Shown here: piece by piece, positions 37,672 to 44,862 of the stretch
Position numbering within the stretch: position 1 is the stretch's first letter
Layout: every line of letters begins with the position of its first letter
From: Candidatus Rifleibacterium amylolyticum
GTDB taxonomy: Bacteria > Muiribacteriota > Ozemobacteria > Ozemobacterales > Ozemobacteraceae
Direction: 5' to 3'
Length of the DNA stretch: 64,000 nucleotides
Assembly (NCBI GenBank): GCA_009917695.1
Contig: JAACJG010000006.1
Span: 1 to 64,000, forward strand
Program-made: the position numbers and the translations under genes
Notes under the pieces: generated by a model
Databases searched by the model: none
Told to the model about the DNA's origin: nothing
Seen by the model: the letters and a program-made list of their open reading frames with translations, nothing else

Positions 37672-37756
37672 GTCATCGCGAGGCATCTGAAAGATGCCGT
37701 GGCGGTCTCACTGCACAATAAGACTGCTTCGGAGACAAAAGTCTCCTCGCAGTGAC
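37672..37756. repeat. REP-like long palindrome
   Basis: Outer arms GTCATCGCGAGG (37672-37683) and CCTCGCAGTGAC (37745-37756) pair with few mismatches. Inner segments (GGCATC/GATGCC; GAGAC...GTCTC) form additional hairpins. It belongs to the same GTCATTGCGAG-type dispersed repeat class as 41317-41387. Confidence 0.75.
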
Positions 37757-37763
37757 ACATTTA

Positions 37764-38528
37764 TCAGGGTAATGCTTTGAGTTCGGCGCTAATCGAGCGG
37801 GCAGCAGCGGTATCACCTTTTTCGACAGCTTCGTAATAGCGTTTGATCAGTTGCTGGCGGGCGTTGGCCGAAGAATTGCCGCCGATCTGCGAACCTTCTT
37901 GCGAAAAGGGGTTTACCTGCTGTTCTACCGATTGTGTGGCCGCGCTCTGGTCGCCGGCAAAAGCGGCAGATTCACCAGTCTGCCCGTTCGCCGGGGCAGC
38001 AGGCTCAGGTTTGATAAGTTTTCCGAGGTGTTTGTTGAGTGACTCGTTGAATTTCTTTTCGCCAAATACGGCCCGGGCGCCGATATGATCGGCGATCACA
38101 TCTTCTTTGCTGCGCGAGCCGCCGGGGTTTAAGAACGAGCCGTCGATGGCTTCCTTGATCAGGCCGACCACCATGGTAATGCCGTAGGCCAGATGAGCAG
38201 AGCCGATAAGACTTTTAATATGCAGTGCAAGCTCAGCCGACTTTTTGATATGTGCGGCCTTGTCATCCTGAAACTGGTCGCGGGTGATCGTGCGATCGCC
38301 GTATTTGAGATTCATCTCATCGATACTGCGATTAGTATGCTCGAACATGCGGTCGAAGCTCTCTTTGTAGAAAACGACTGGCAGCTTGTGCAGAAAACTC
38401 AGTTGAAAAGCACTCTGCATAACCGAGCGCGCCTTCGCAAGTGCATCAGAAAATACCGACGCCTCAGCCGGCGCCGACAGTGTCAGCAGCATCAACCAGA
38501 CCAGCATAATCAATTTAATTCTGTTCAT
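37764..38528 (-). CDS. Secreted protein of unknown function
   Basis: The 254-residue protein has a signal peptide ('LIMLVWLMLLTLSAPAEA'). The first ~150 mature residues are helical and charged ('FYKESFDRMFEHTNRSIDEM'), with one hydrophobic segment ('SAHLAYGITMVVGLI'). A Gln/Ser/Ala-rich linker leads to a short C-terminal helix pair ('LIKRYYEAVEKGDTAAARSI') resembling a TPR-like unit. No family recognised. A good -10/-35 pair lies only 10 nt upstream of the ATG, which would leave almost no leader and no Shine-Dalgarno. Confidence 0.7.
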   Translation of the reverse strand: MNRIKLIMLVWLMLLTLSAPAEASVFSDALAKARSVMQSAFQLSFLHKLPVVFYKESFDRMFEHTNRSIDEMNLKYGDRTITRDQFQDDKAAHIKKSAELALHIKSLIGSAHLAYGITMVVGLIKEAIDGSFLNPGGSRSKEDVIADHIGARAVFGEKKFNESLNKHLGKLIKPEPAAPANGQTGESAAFAGDQSAATQSVEQQVNPFSQEGSQIGGNSSANARQQLIKRYYEAVEKGDTAAARSISAELKALP

Positions 38529-38537
38529 GATGGTACA

Positions 38538-38566
38538 ATTATAATAATTTAGCTGATTAACTGTAA
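38538..38566 (-). promoter_or_regulatory. Sigma70-like promoter giving a near-leaderless transcript
   Basis: On the minus strand TTACAG (38566-38561), a 17-nt spacer and TATAAT (38543-38538). The ATG at 38528 lies about 10 nt downstream of the -10, and no Shine-Dalgarno is visible. Confidence 0.55.
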
Positions 38567-38578
38567 GAGCCGGACAAA

Positions 38579-39544
38579 CTAAACCAGGCGGGCACGCAGA
38601 ATATCGTGCAGATGCAGAAAGCCGACGACCTTGTTGTTTTCGACGACCGGCAGTGACGTAATTGATTTGTCTTCCATGCTTTTGAGCGCTTCCATGGCGA
38701 GGCGGTCGGGAAAAGTATGGCGCGGGTTGGCAGTCATAACTCGACTTATCGGCACATCGAGGTTGCAGCTGTCGCTGCGCTCGAAGAAACGGCGCAGGTC
38801 ACCATCAGTAAAGACCCCAAGCAGGCTTTCATCAGATGCGCAGACGACCAGCGCACCAAAGCCGCCGCGCGACATTTGTACAATGGCACTGCGCAGAATG
38901 GTTTCGGGTGACACCTTCGGCACTTCTGTGCCGGCGTGCATCAGATCGCGAACAATAAGGAAACGACGACCGAGACTGCCGGAAGGGTGCAGTCGCGCAA
39001 AATCTTTTTCTTTAAAGCCGCGCGCCTCAACGAGAGCGCCGGCGAGAGCGTCGCCCAGGGCCATAGCAACCGTAGTTGAACTGGTTGGTGCCAGGTTCAT
39101 CGGGCAGGCCTCGCGCTCGACACCGGCATTGATAACGACATCAGACATGCGTGCCATGGTTGAATCAGTGTTGCCGACCATGGCGATAATGCCGGCGCCA
39201 ACCCGGCGCAGAAAAGGAATCAGCCTCACCATTTCCTCGGTCTCGCCAGAATTAGAGAGAAGCAGAGCGACATCGCGCTCTCTGATCATGCCCAGATCGC
39301 CATGCAGAGCCTCGGCCGGGTGCAGAAAAAACGAAGCAGTACCGGTACTCGAAAGGGTAGAAGATATCTTTTTGCCGACCAGGCCGGACTTGCCCATTCC
39401 GCTGACAATAAGGCGACCGGGGCTGGTCAATATCAGATCGACTGCTTTCACCAGCTCGTCACCGAGATTTTCTGCGGCTTTCTGTAAGGCTTTGATTTCG
39501 ATATCCAGGATGTTTTTGGCAGATACTAGCGGATTCTGGTTCAT
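38579..39544 (-). CDS. kdsD: Arabinose-5-phosphate isomerase KdsD/KpsF
   Basis: The enzyme interconverts ribulose-5-phosphate and arabinose-5-phosphate, the first step to Kdo and hence LPS. An N-terminal SIS domain ('RLIVSGMGKSGLVGKKISST', 'FLHPAEALHGDLG', 'LLLSNSGETEEM', 'HPSGSLGRR') is followed by two CBS motifs ('DLMHAGTEVPKVSPET', 'VMTANPRHTFPDRLAMEA'). That is the full KdsD layout at about 320 residues. I use ATG 39544, with AAGGTG 6 nt upstream, rather than the GTG at 39553. It is divergent from the HEAT membrane protein. Other Kdo genes are not in the window. Confidence 0.95.
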   Translation of the reverse strand: MNQNPLVSAKNILDIEIKALQKAAENLGDELVKAVDLILTSPGRLIVSGMGKSGLVGKKISSTLSSTGTASFFLHPAEALHGDLGMIRERDVALLLSNSGETEEMVRLIPFLRRVGAGIIAMVGNTDSTMARMSDVVINAGVEREACPMNLAPTSSTTVAMALGDALAGALVEARGFKEKDFARLHPSGSLGRRFLIVRDLMHAGTEVPKVSPETILRSAIVQMSRGGFGALVVCASDESLLGVFTDGDLRRFFERSDSCNLDVPISRVMTANPRHTFPDRLAMEALKSMEDKSITSLPVVENNKVVGFLHLHDILRARLV

Positions 39545-39648
39545 TTCGGACACCTTAGCATAAATTGGCAGCGTGGCTGCACCAGGCTATAATATCACAA
39601 AGCATACTGCCGTTGAGTCGTGGCCGCAATTTGTTTCGCATTTTTCTG

Positions 39649-39656
39649 GCCGATAA
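39649..39656 (+). promoter_or_regulatory. Possible sigma28 (FliA) -10 element
   Basis: GCCGATAA, the exact sigma28 -10 consensus, lies 25 nt before the proposed start of the HEAT membrane protein. A GTTT that could be half of the -35 lies about 12 nt upstream, but TAAA is missing. Confidence 0.3.
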
Positions 39657-39681
39657 TGTATACTTTAAGGCCAGCAATATT

Positions 39682-41295
39682 ATGAGCAGCACTAACTCAA
39701 TACCCCAGAACTGGCAGGAACTTCTTGTCGGCTCACTCAAGTCAGAAAGAGCCGATGAAAGGTTGCTTGCTCTCGATTTTTTGTGCCAGCAGAGCTCGTT
39801 AAATCTCGACTTCGCCAGGCAACTGATGCCTTTGATCGTCGAGTCGGTAGTGCATCACGACACCCAGATTCGCTATTTTGCCCGCAAAGCCCGCAATCAC
39901 TTTTTCGAGTGCTTTCCTGAAATCGAAACTGCTTCACAGGAAGAAAAGGCTTTTAAGCTCGAGCTCAAAGAAGGCGAACAGCTGACAACACAGCAGATTT
40001 TGCTGCACAAAATGCGCCTGGGGAGCCGCTACGTCGTCTTTGAGGCGATGGAAAGACTGACCGAAAGTGGTGACAGATCGCTTGCGACTCCTCTTCTCGA
40101 ATATCTGCTCGAAGAAAAAGACGAATACAAAGTTTCTTATCTCGTGCGCTGTATCAGCAGAATTGACGACCCGCGCATCCCTGATGTCCTCGAAGATTTT
40201 CTCGAAAACGAAGATCCGCGCATTGTCGCCAACGCCCTCGAATCGCTGTGTGAATACGAACGACCAGAACTCGAAGACAAACTCATCGACTTTGCCACTT
40301 CTTCAGATAACCGCATCCGCGCCAATGCGGTAAAGGGTCTGCATAAATATGCGCCCAGGCTTGCCGAAAGCCATATTGCCGAAATGATAAAGAGTCATAG
40401 CATAGCTTTACAAGACTCTGGCGTCTATCTGCTCAGGATTCTGCGCCCCTCGAATCTTGCCGAACTGCTGCCAATAGCCCAGCATTCGAGATACGCGACA
40501 GTTCGCCTGAAAACGCTCGACATCATGCCGCCCACTTCTGACGAAAAAGAGTTCGCAGAAATGCTGCAAAAGGAAGACCTCGAAAAGCCAGACCCAAAAC
40601 GAGACCTGATACTGCTCGCGTTCTTTCTTGGTCTCGGAGTAGCTCTGCTGACACTGGCCGACCCAGGCCACAAAAGACTTTTATCACTGTTCTTTCTGAT
40701 AATCTCAGCAGTTACACTGCTTTCGCACGAAAAAACTCGCACCAGCATCCAGAAAACAGCACTTTCAATGGGCTTTATCAGTTCTCTGGCCTGGGGCAAC
40801 ACACGGCTCATGGTTCTGCCGACCCTGATGGGCCTCTGGCTGACCTGGAACAACCAGCAGCTCAACCGCCTTGGCAAGATCGAAAAGGCGCCGCCGCAGA
40901 CGGTCTATGCCTGGTTCTTTGCCATAGGCGCCATAATCATTCACCAGATTACGCAAAATGAGCTGTCAATGACGTTCGGACTGATCAACAAACTCGGAGA
41001 AGAAGGCCTCAGGCTGCCACAGCTGATAGCAGACATGGCCAGCCGTCAGACCAGATTCGAAATGGCCATTTTTGCAATAGTATCAGTCATGACCATCATG
41101 ATACTGAAGCTCAACACCTGGTTTCCGCCAAAAAGTCTCAACGAAAACCCGAAAAAGCGGCTTTTCATCGCTACAATAGTCTGTCTGGCCCTTCTTATGC
41201 TGTTTAACCTTTTCCATTACTGGGGTCTTAAGTTCCAGCTGAAAATAAACCGGATAGACAGCCATCTCGCCATCCTCAAACAGCTGCAACCCTAG
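39682..41295 (+). CDS. HEAT-repeat membrane protein
   Basis: I start at ATG 39682 (AAGG 11 nt upstream). The open frame from 39565 runs through the divergent promoter region. The first ~300 residues are HEAT-like helical hairpins ('DPRIPDVLEDFLENEDPRIV', 'DNRIRANAVKGLHKYAPRLA'). The C-terminal half has about six hydrophobic segments ('LILLAFFLGLGVALLTLA', 'LLSLFFLIISAVTLL', 'FIATIVCLALLMLFNLF'). This looks like a cytoplasmic scaffold tethered to a membrane domain. No enzymatic motif is present and the function is unknown. Transcription stops before a REP-like element. Confidence 0.75.
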   Translation: MSSTNSIPQNWQELLVGSLKSERADERLLALDFLCQQSSLNLDFARQLMPLIVESVVHHDTQIRYFARKARNHFFECFPEIETASQEEKAFKLELKEGEQLTTQQILLHKMRLGSRYVVFEAMERLTESGDRSLATPLLEYLLEEKDEYKVSYLVRCISRIDDPRIPDVLEDFLENEDPRIVANALESLCEYERPELEDKLIDFATSSDNRIRANAVKGLHKYAPRLAESHIAEMIKSHSIALQDSGVYLLRILRPSNLAELLPIAQHSRYATVRLKTLDIMPPTSDEKEFAEMLQKEDLEKPDPKRDLILLAFFLGLGVALLTLADPGHKRLLSLFFLIISAVTLLSHEKTRTSIQKTALSMGFISSLAWGNTRLMVLPTLMGLWLTWNNQQLNRLGKIEKAPPQTVYAWFFAIGAIIIHQITQNELSMTFGLINKLGEEGLRLPQLIADMASRQTRFEMAIFAIVSVMTIMILKLNTWFPPKSLNENPKKRLFIATIVCLALLMLFNLFHYWGLKFQLKINRIDSHLAILKQLQP

Positions 41296-41316
41296 TGGTC
41301 AATCTGGTTGTTATTT

Positions 41317-41387
41317 GTCATTGCGAGCGAAGCGAAGCAATCTCAATGACAGAATGATTGCTTCGTCGCTACGCTCCTCGCAATGAC
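41317..41387. repeat. REP-like GTCATTGCGAGCG palindrome
   Basis: Outer arms GTCATTGCGAG (41317-41327) and CTCGCAATGAC (41377-41387) are perfect complements, and inner arms GAAGCAATC/GATTGCTTC pair as well. This sequence class is widely dispersed in many bacterial genomes. It lies between convergent genes and could act as a terminator. Confidence 0.85.
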
Positions 41388-41417
41388 GATTTTTAAACAT
41401 ACATTTGTGACAAAGCA

Positions 41418-43040
41418 CTAATCTTTGCGGTTGTCGAGAACTTCGAGAATTTCGGCGCAGAATTTTGCCGCGCGGTCTTTGAGCTTAGCAGCTTCAGCAG
41501 TCTTTTCACTGACGAATTTGCTGTCTTTGATGCCGCTGACGTTGATCATGACATTCTGATATGCACCCCAGATGCCAACTTCAAGAGCCCGGGCGCCAAC
41601 CTGAACGTCTGATTTAGAGGCGATATTGCCAATTTTTGCGGCTTCCAGCATGTTTTCCCAGGCCTTGTCGCCGATGCGCATTGTCTGTAAAGGAACTTCA
41701 ATCGCTTTTTTCAAGCCAAGTTCCATCTGCTCGGCACGATGTTTCTTTTCTGCGTCAGTGCCCTGTGGCAGACGCATGGCTTCGACATAGTCGTTGAAGG
41801 CATTGGTATCAGCATCGATCATCGGGATCAAACCAAGAGCAGTTTCATGCAGCCCTGGAATGATTTTGCGCAGCTGACTTTCGAGATGCTCGAATTTGCG
41901 CACGCCATAGGTCAGTTTGGCGACCATTGCGCCAAGACCGGCGCCGACAGCAGCAATTGCCGCAGAAGCACTGCCGCCGCCAGGCGCCGAAGTTCTGGCA
42001 TTAACTGCCTCGATAAACTTGCGCGTACTCATGTTGGCAAGCGGTTCGTTGGGTTCTTCGCGAATAATATATTCAATTATGCGCTCAGCCGGCTTGAACT
42101 GCGAAACCGAGTTGAGGCCGAGTCTATCGATTACCAGCTTGATCTTCTGGTCTTCGTCGAGAATAAAAAGATTTTCGCGCTGAATATAGTATTCAGCAGC
42201 CTTGAGCATAGCTTCGAGCGGAATCAGACCTACCAGCTCAGAACCGGCAACGCCGACGCCAATTTTGGCAGCTTCTTCTTTTGTCGCTTCAAACACTTCG
42301 TGCGGGGCGGTAATGTTGAAATTGTTGAGATTGAATGAGCACTGCGCCATGTTGTACTCATCAACATACCAGCCAAGGCCCTTGAGTTCTTTAAAGCGGC
42401 CGGGTTCGTTCGGGCCACGGCCAGCTTCACGCAGGTCGAGAGCGATGCGGTGTGCCTGATTGCTGGTGCCGAGAATATTTACATTGTAGGCAACCAGAAA
42501 AAAGCGGGCGCCGGTGACAGTTGCGCCCCAGCGCGGCACGAATTTCGCCGGGCCGTAATCAGGTTTCCATTCAGGCTGAACGATCTTTTCGGGCAGCGCT
42601 TCATACTCGCCCTTACGTATCTGCGGCAGTTTTTTGCGATATTCTTTATCCTGTGAATATTCGTAAAGATAGAACGGCACTGCAAGCTCGGCAGCTGCAC
42701 GTTCTGCGAACTTTTTCGAGATCTCGACGCATTCTTCCATGCTGACGTTGGCAACCGGCACGAACGGGCAGACATCCATCGCGCCCATGCGCGGGTGTTC
42801 GCCAGTCTGCACTGTCATATCGATGAGCTCTTTGGCAACTCTGGCCGCAGCCAGTGCGCCTTCAATAATAGTTTCGGGATCGCCGACGAAGGTATAAACC
42901 GTGCGATTAGTTGATTTTCCTGGATCGACATCGAGCAGGGTCACACCTTTGACACCGCGGATCGCTGCCGAAATAGCGTCGATGATAGACTGATCACGGC
43001 CTTCAGAAAAGTTGGGAACACATTCGACGATCTTTTTCAT
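41418..43040 (-). CDS. ftcD: Formiminotransferase-cyclodeaminase, fused bifunctional
   Basis: The 540-residue protein moves a formimino group from formiminoglutamate to tetrahydrofolate, then deaminates it to methenyl-THF (histidine degradation and one-carbon metabolism). The N-terminal 'ECVPNFSEGRD' and 'GEHPRMGAMDVCPFVP' (His82) mark the transferase. 'SRKF'-like 'STRKFIEAVNARTSAPGGGS' starts the cyclodeaminase at about residue 337. Length and order match animal FTCD, whereas many bacteria encode two separate proteins. Start: ATG 43040, with AAGGA 6 nt upstream; ATG 43046 touches the Shine-Dalgarno. No hut genes lie nearby. Confidence 0.94.
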   Translation of the reverse strand: MKKIVECVPNFSEGRDQSIIDAISAAIRGVKGVTLLDVDPGKSTNRTVYTFVGDPETIIEGALAAARVAKELIDMTVQTGEHPRMGAMDVCPFVPVANVSMEECVEISKKFAERAAAELAVPFYLYEYSQDKEYRKKLPQIRKGEYEALPEKIVQPEWKPDYGPAKFVPRWGATVTGARFFLVAYNVNILGTSNQAHRIALDLREAGRGPNEPGRFKELKGLGWYVDEYNMAQCSFNLNNFNITAPHEVFEATKEEAAKIGVGVAGSELVGLIPLEAMLKAAEYYIQRENLFILDEDQKIKLVIDRLGLNSVSQFKPAERIIEYIIREEPNEPLANMSTRKFIEAVNARTSAPGGGSASAAIAAVGAGLGAMVAKLTYGVRKFEHLESQLRKIIPGLHETALGLIPMIDADTNAFNDYVEAMRLPQGTDAEKKHRAEQMELGLKKAIEVPLQTMRIGDKAWENMLEAAKIGNIASKSDVQVGARALEVGIWGAYQNVMINVSGIKDSKFVSEKTAEAAKLKDRAAKFCAEILEVLDNRKD

Positions 43041-43107
43041 ATTCATTCCTTAATCTGTGTTTTGATGAAAAAGCCATTATTCTTTGGCAATTCGAGCTGT
43101 TACCGCC

Positions 43108-43136
43108 TATATAGCCCATTAAAAAATCTTTGTAAA
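43108..43136 (-). promoter_or_regulatory. Sigma70 promoter for ftcD
   Basis: On the minus strand TTTACA (43136-43131), a 17-nt spacer and TATATA (43113-43108), leaving a leader of about 60 nt before the ATG at 43040. Confidence 0.6.
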
Positions 43137-43162
43137 GCACTTTGCTGCCAATCTTGTTTACC

Positions 43163-43210
43163 CGTGCTCGTGCTCGTTCTCGTGCTCGTGCTCGTAATCG
43201 TTGTCGTAAT
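43163..43210. repeat. Hexanucleotide tract (CGTNNT)8
   Basis: Eight consecutive 6-nt units beginning CGT and ending T (CGTGCT four times, then CGTTCT, CGTAAT, CGTTGT variants) lie between ftcD and the amylase. No gene covers them. A second, different hexamer tract lies on the other side of the amylase. Confidence 0.9.
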
Positions 43211-43264
43211 CGAAATGGATATCAAAGTGCTTATTCGGACTCGCAAATGGTTCTGTTAATAACA

Positions 43265-43295
43265 ACCGACCGGCAAATCGATTCTGCCGGTCGGT
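43265..43295 (-). terminator. Stem-loop after the amylase gene
   Basis: A perfect 11-bp stem (ACCGACCGGCA 43265-43275 with 43285-43295) lies 45 nt downstream of the amylase stop. On the minus strand it is followed only by TGTTATT, so termination may be imperfect. Confidence 0.6.
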
Positions 43296-43340
43296 CGGGT
43301 TAATCTGAGAAAATCCGCGTAATTTGCGGTTAAATATGCT

Positions 43341-44672
43341 TCAGCGGCGACGTCGAACTCTGGTCGGCACGGTTTTGGCCCAGACGGCATACTGGTCGCC
43401 GCTGGCGGCCAGCTTTAAAGAAGCGTCGGGTGCCCAGTCTTTGCCGCCAAGTTTTACCGCGACCTTGTTGTCGATGATCGCTGCATAGAGGCCGTCTTCG
43501 GCCTTGATTATTTCGACTTTGCTGCTGCTGTTGATCTTGTTCTGCTTGCGAACAGCGATCAGCTTCTGGATCTGGGCATAAAGATTCCAGTCGTAGACGT
43601 GCTCCCAGAACACACATGGGATACCGGGATGCGTAAGAATATAAGCATAACCCTGCATGACTTTTTTGTCAGGGAAAGGCCAGTGGCTCTGCTGCGAGCC
43701 AGTATCATGGTTGTCGATAAAAGTAACCGCACGTGACGGCCACCACCCGATAAGGCCGGTCGGTTTGCCATCTTTATCACGCAAACGCCAGTATTCACCA
43801 TGAACGGCAACCTGCAAAATTCCTTTGGTAGTAAAATCAAACAGGCAGGCGACCTTGCTGGGATTGCCGTCAAGCCAGTTACAAAGCTCTTTGCGATGTC
43901 CATCCTGGTTGGGGTTCAGATGTGAACCCTGAAATGACATATTAGTCCAGACTTCGCCAACTGAAAAGGCAGGGCTGGTCTTTTCATCGTAGTAGCCCGC
44001 ATATTTACTGGCGTAACCCTTGGAATAATCGTAACGCCACGCCTTGAAACCCAGCTTCTTGAGCCAGTTCATCCATTCGGCTATGTCTTCTCTGACTTTG
44101 TCATTGGTATGGTCGAGATCGGGCGCAGCGTGATAGCCCTCACCGGTGTCATTGTTGCCGGTGCCGCCGTATTGGCCGCGGCAGACCGCCCACTGTTCCC
44201 ATTTTGCCTTGCCGGATGCGAAGTGATAGATGTTCCAGATGCCGTTGTTATCTTGTTTTCCGGCACAACGATGGTTAACCACTATGTCAGCAACAGGAAG
44301 AACTCCTTGAGCATTAAGAGCTTTCAACGCAGCTTCCAGCTGTGCCTGATTACCATAAAAAGTCGGGTTGTCAGAGTCACCGAGATCGTAATAATCACCA
44401 GGGAGATAGCCCTGCGGGCTGACTGAGCGGGAAACCGGCGGAAACCAGACGAAATCTGCGCCTAGTGCCTTAATGCTCTCGGCTCGCTGTTCGATCAGTC
44501 GGTACCATTTGCTCGGAGTGCCACGAGCCTGACTGTTCCAGCCGAAGCCCTGCAACATTACACCGTTGGCAACCCGCGGCGGTGGATCTGCCATAACCGG
44601 CGCCAGGACTGCGAACACACAAAACAATGCCAGAACAAGCCAGAGCGAGGCGTCTTTGCAAAAACTTCTCAT
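43341..44672 (-). CDS. Secreted alpha-amylase, plant-type GH13
   Basis: The 443-residue glycoside hydrolase has a signal peptide ('LALFCVFAVLAPVMA'). Catalytic residues are intact: Asp215 in 'AWRYDYSKGY', Glu240 in 'SVGEVW' and Asp323 in 'FIDNHDTGSQQSHW', with 'VADIVVNHR' as conserved region I. The sequence around 'GYLPGDYYDL' and the short C-terminal sheet ('VAVKLGGKDWAPD...WAVWAK'-like) resemble GH13 subfamily 6, the plant/archaeal-type alpha-amylases. It should cut starch or glycogen internally outside the cytoplasm. It ends in an Arg-rich tail (RVRRRR). Hexamer repeat tracts flank it on both sides. Confidence 0.92.
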   Translation of the reverse strand: MRSFCKDASLWLVLALFCVFAVLAPVMADPPPRVANGVMLQGFGWNSQARGTPSKWYRLIEQRAESIKALGADFVWFPPVSRSVSPQGYLPGDYYDLGDSDNPTFYGNQAQLEAALKALNAQGVLPVADIVVNHRCAGKQDNNGIWNIYHFASGKAKWEQWAVCRGQYGGTGNNDTGEGYHAAPDLDHTNDKVREDIAEWMNWLKKLGFKAWRYDYSKGYASKYAGYYDEKTSPAFSVGEVWTNMSFQGSHLNPNQDGHRKELCNWLDGNPSKVACLFDFTTKGILQVAVHGEYWRLRDKDGKPTGLIGWWPSRAVTFIDNHDTGSQQSHWPFPDKKVMQGYAYILTHPGIPCVFWEHVYDWNLYAQIQKLIAVRKQNKINSSSKVEIIKAEDGLYAAIIDNKVAVKLGGKDWAPDASLKLAASGDQYAVWAKTVPTRVRRRR

Positions 44673-44702
44673 TATTCATGCTCCCTGGAGGGTGTATATT
44701 TG

Positions 44703-44711
44703 ATTATACCA
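44703..44711 (-). promoter_or_regulatory. Extended -10 promoter for the amylase
   Basis: TGGTATAAT on the minus strand (TATAAT at 44708-44703, TG one base upstream). The -35 region is poor, as is common for extended -10 promoters. It lies about 30 nt from the ATG. Confidence 0.5.
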
Positions 44712-44764
44712 GAATTTCCACCCACAGAAAAGCCCTTGCATTACCCGCATTCTGCAGACTTCGC

Positions 44765-44854
44765 ATCGATATCGGTATCGGGTTCGGTATCAGTATCGGG
44801 TTCGGGATCGGGTTCGGTATCGGGATCGGGTTCGGGTTCGGTATCGGGATCGTT
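44765..44854. repeat. Hexanucleotide tract, 15 units of (A/T)TCG(G/A)N
   Basis: Fifteen uninterrupted 6-nt units, mostly ATCGGG, TTCGGG, TTCGGT and ATCGGT, lie between the amylase promoter and the 3' end of the radical SAM gene at 44863. In one frame it would encode alternating Gly/Ser/Val, but no plausible gene contains it. Confidence 0.95.
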
Positions 44855-44862
44855 GCTGAGAC

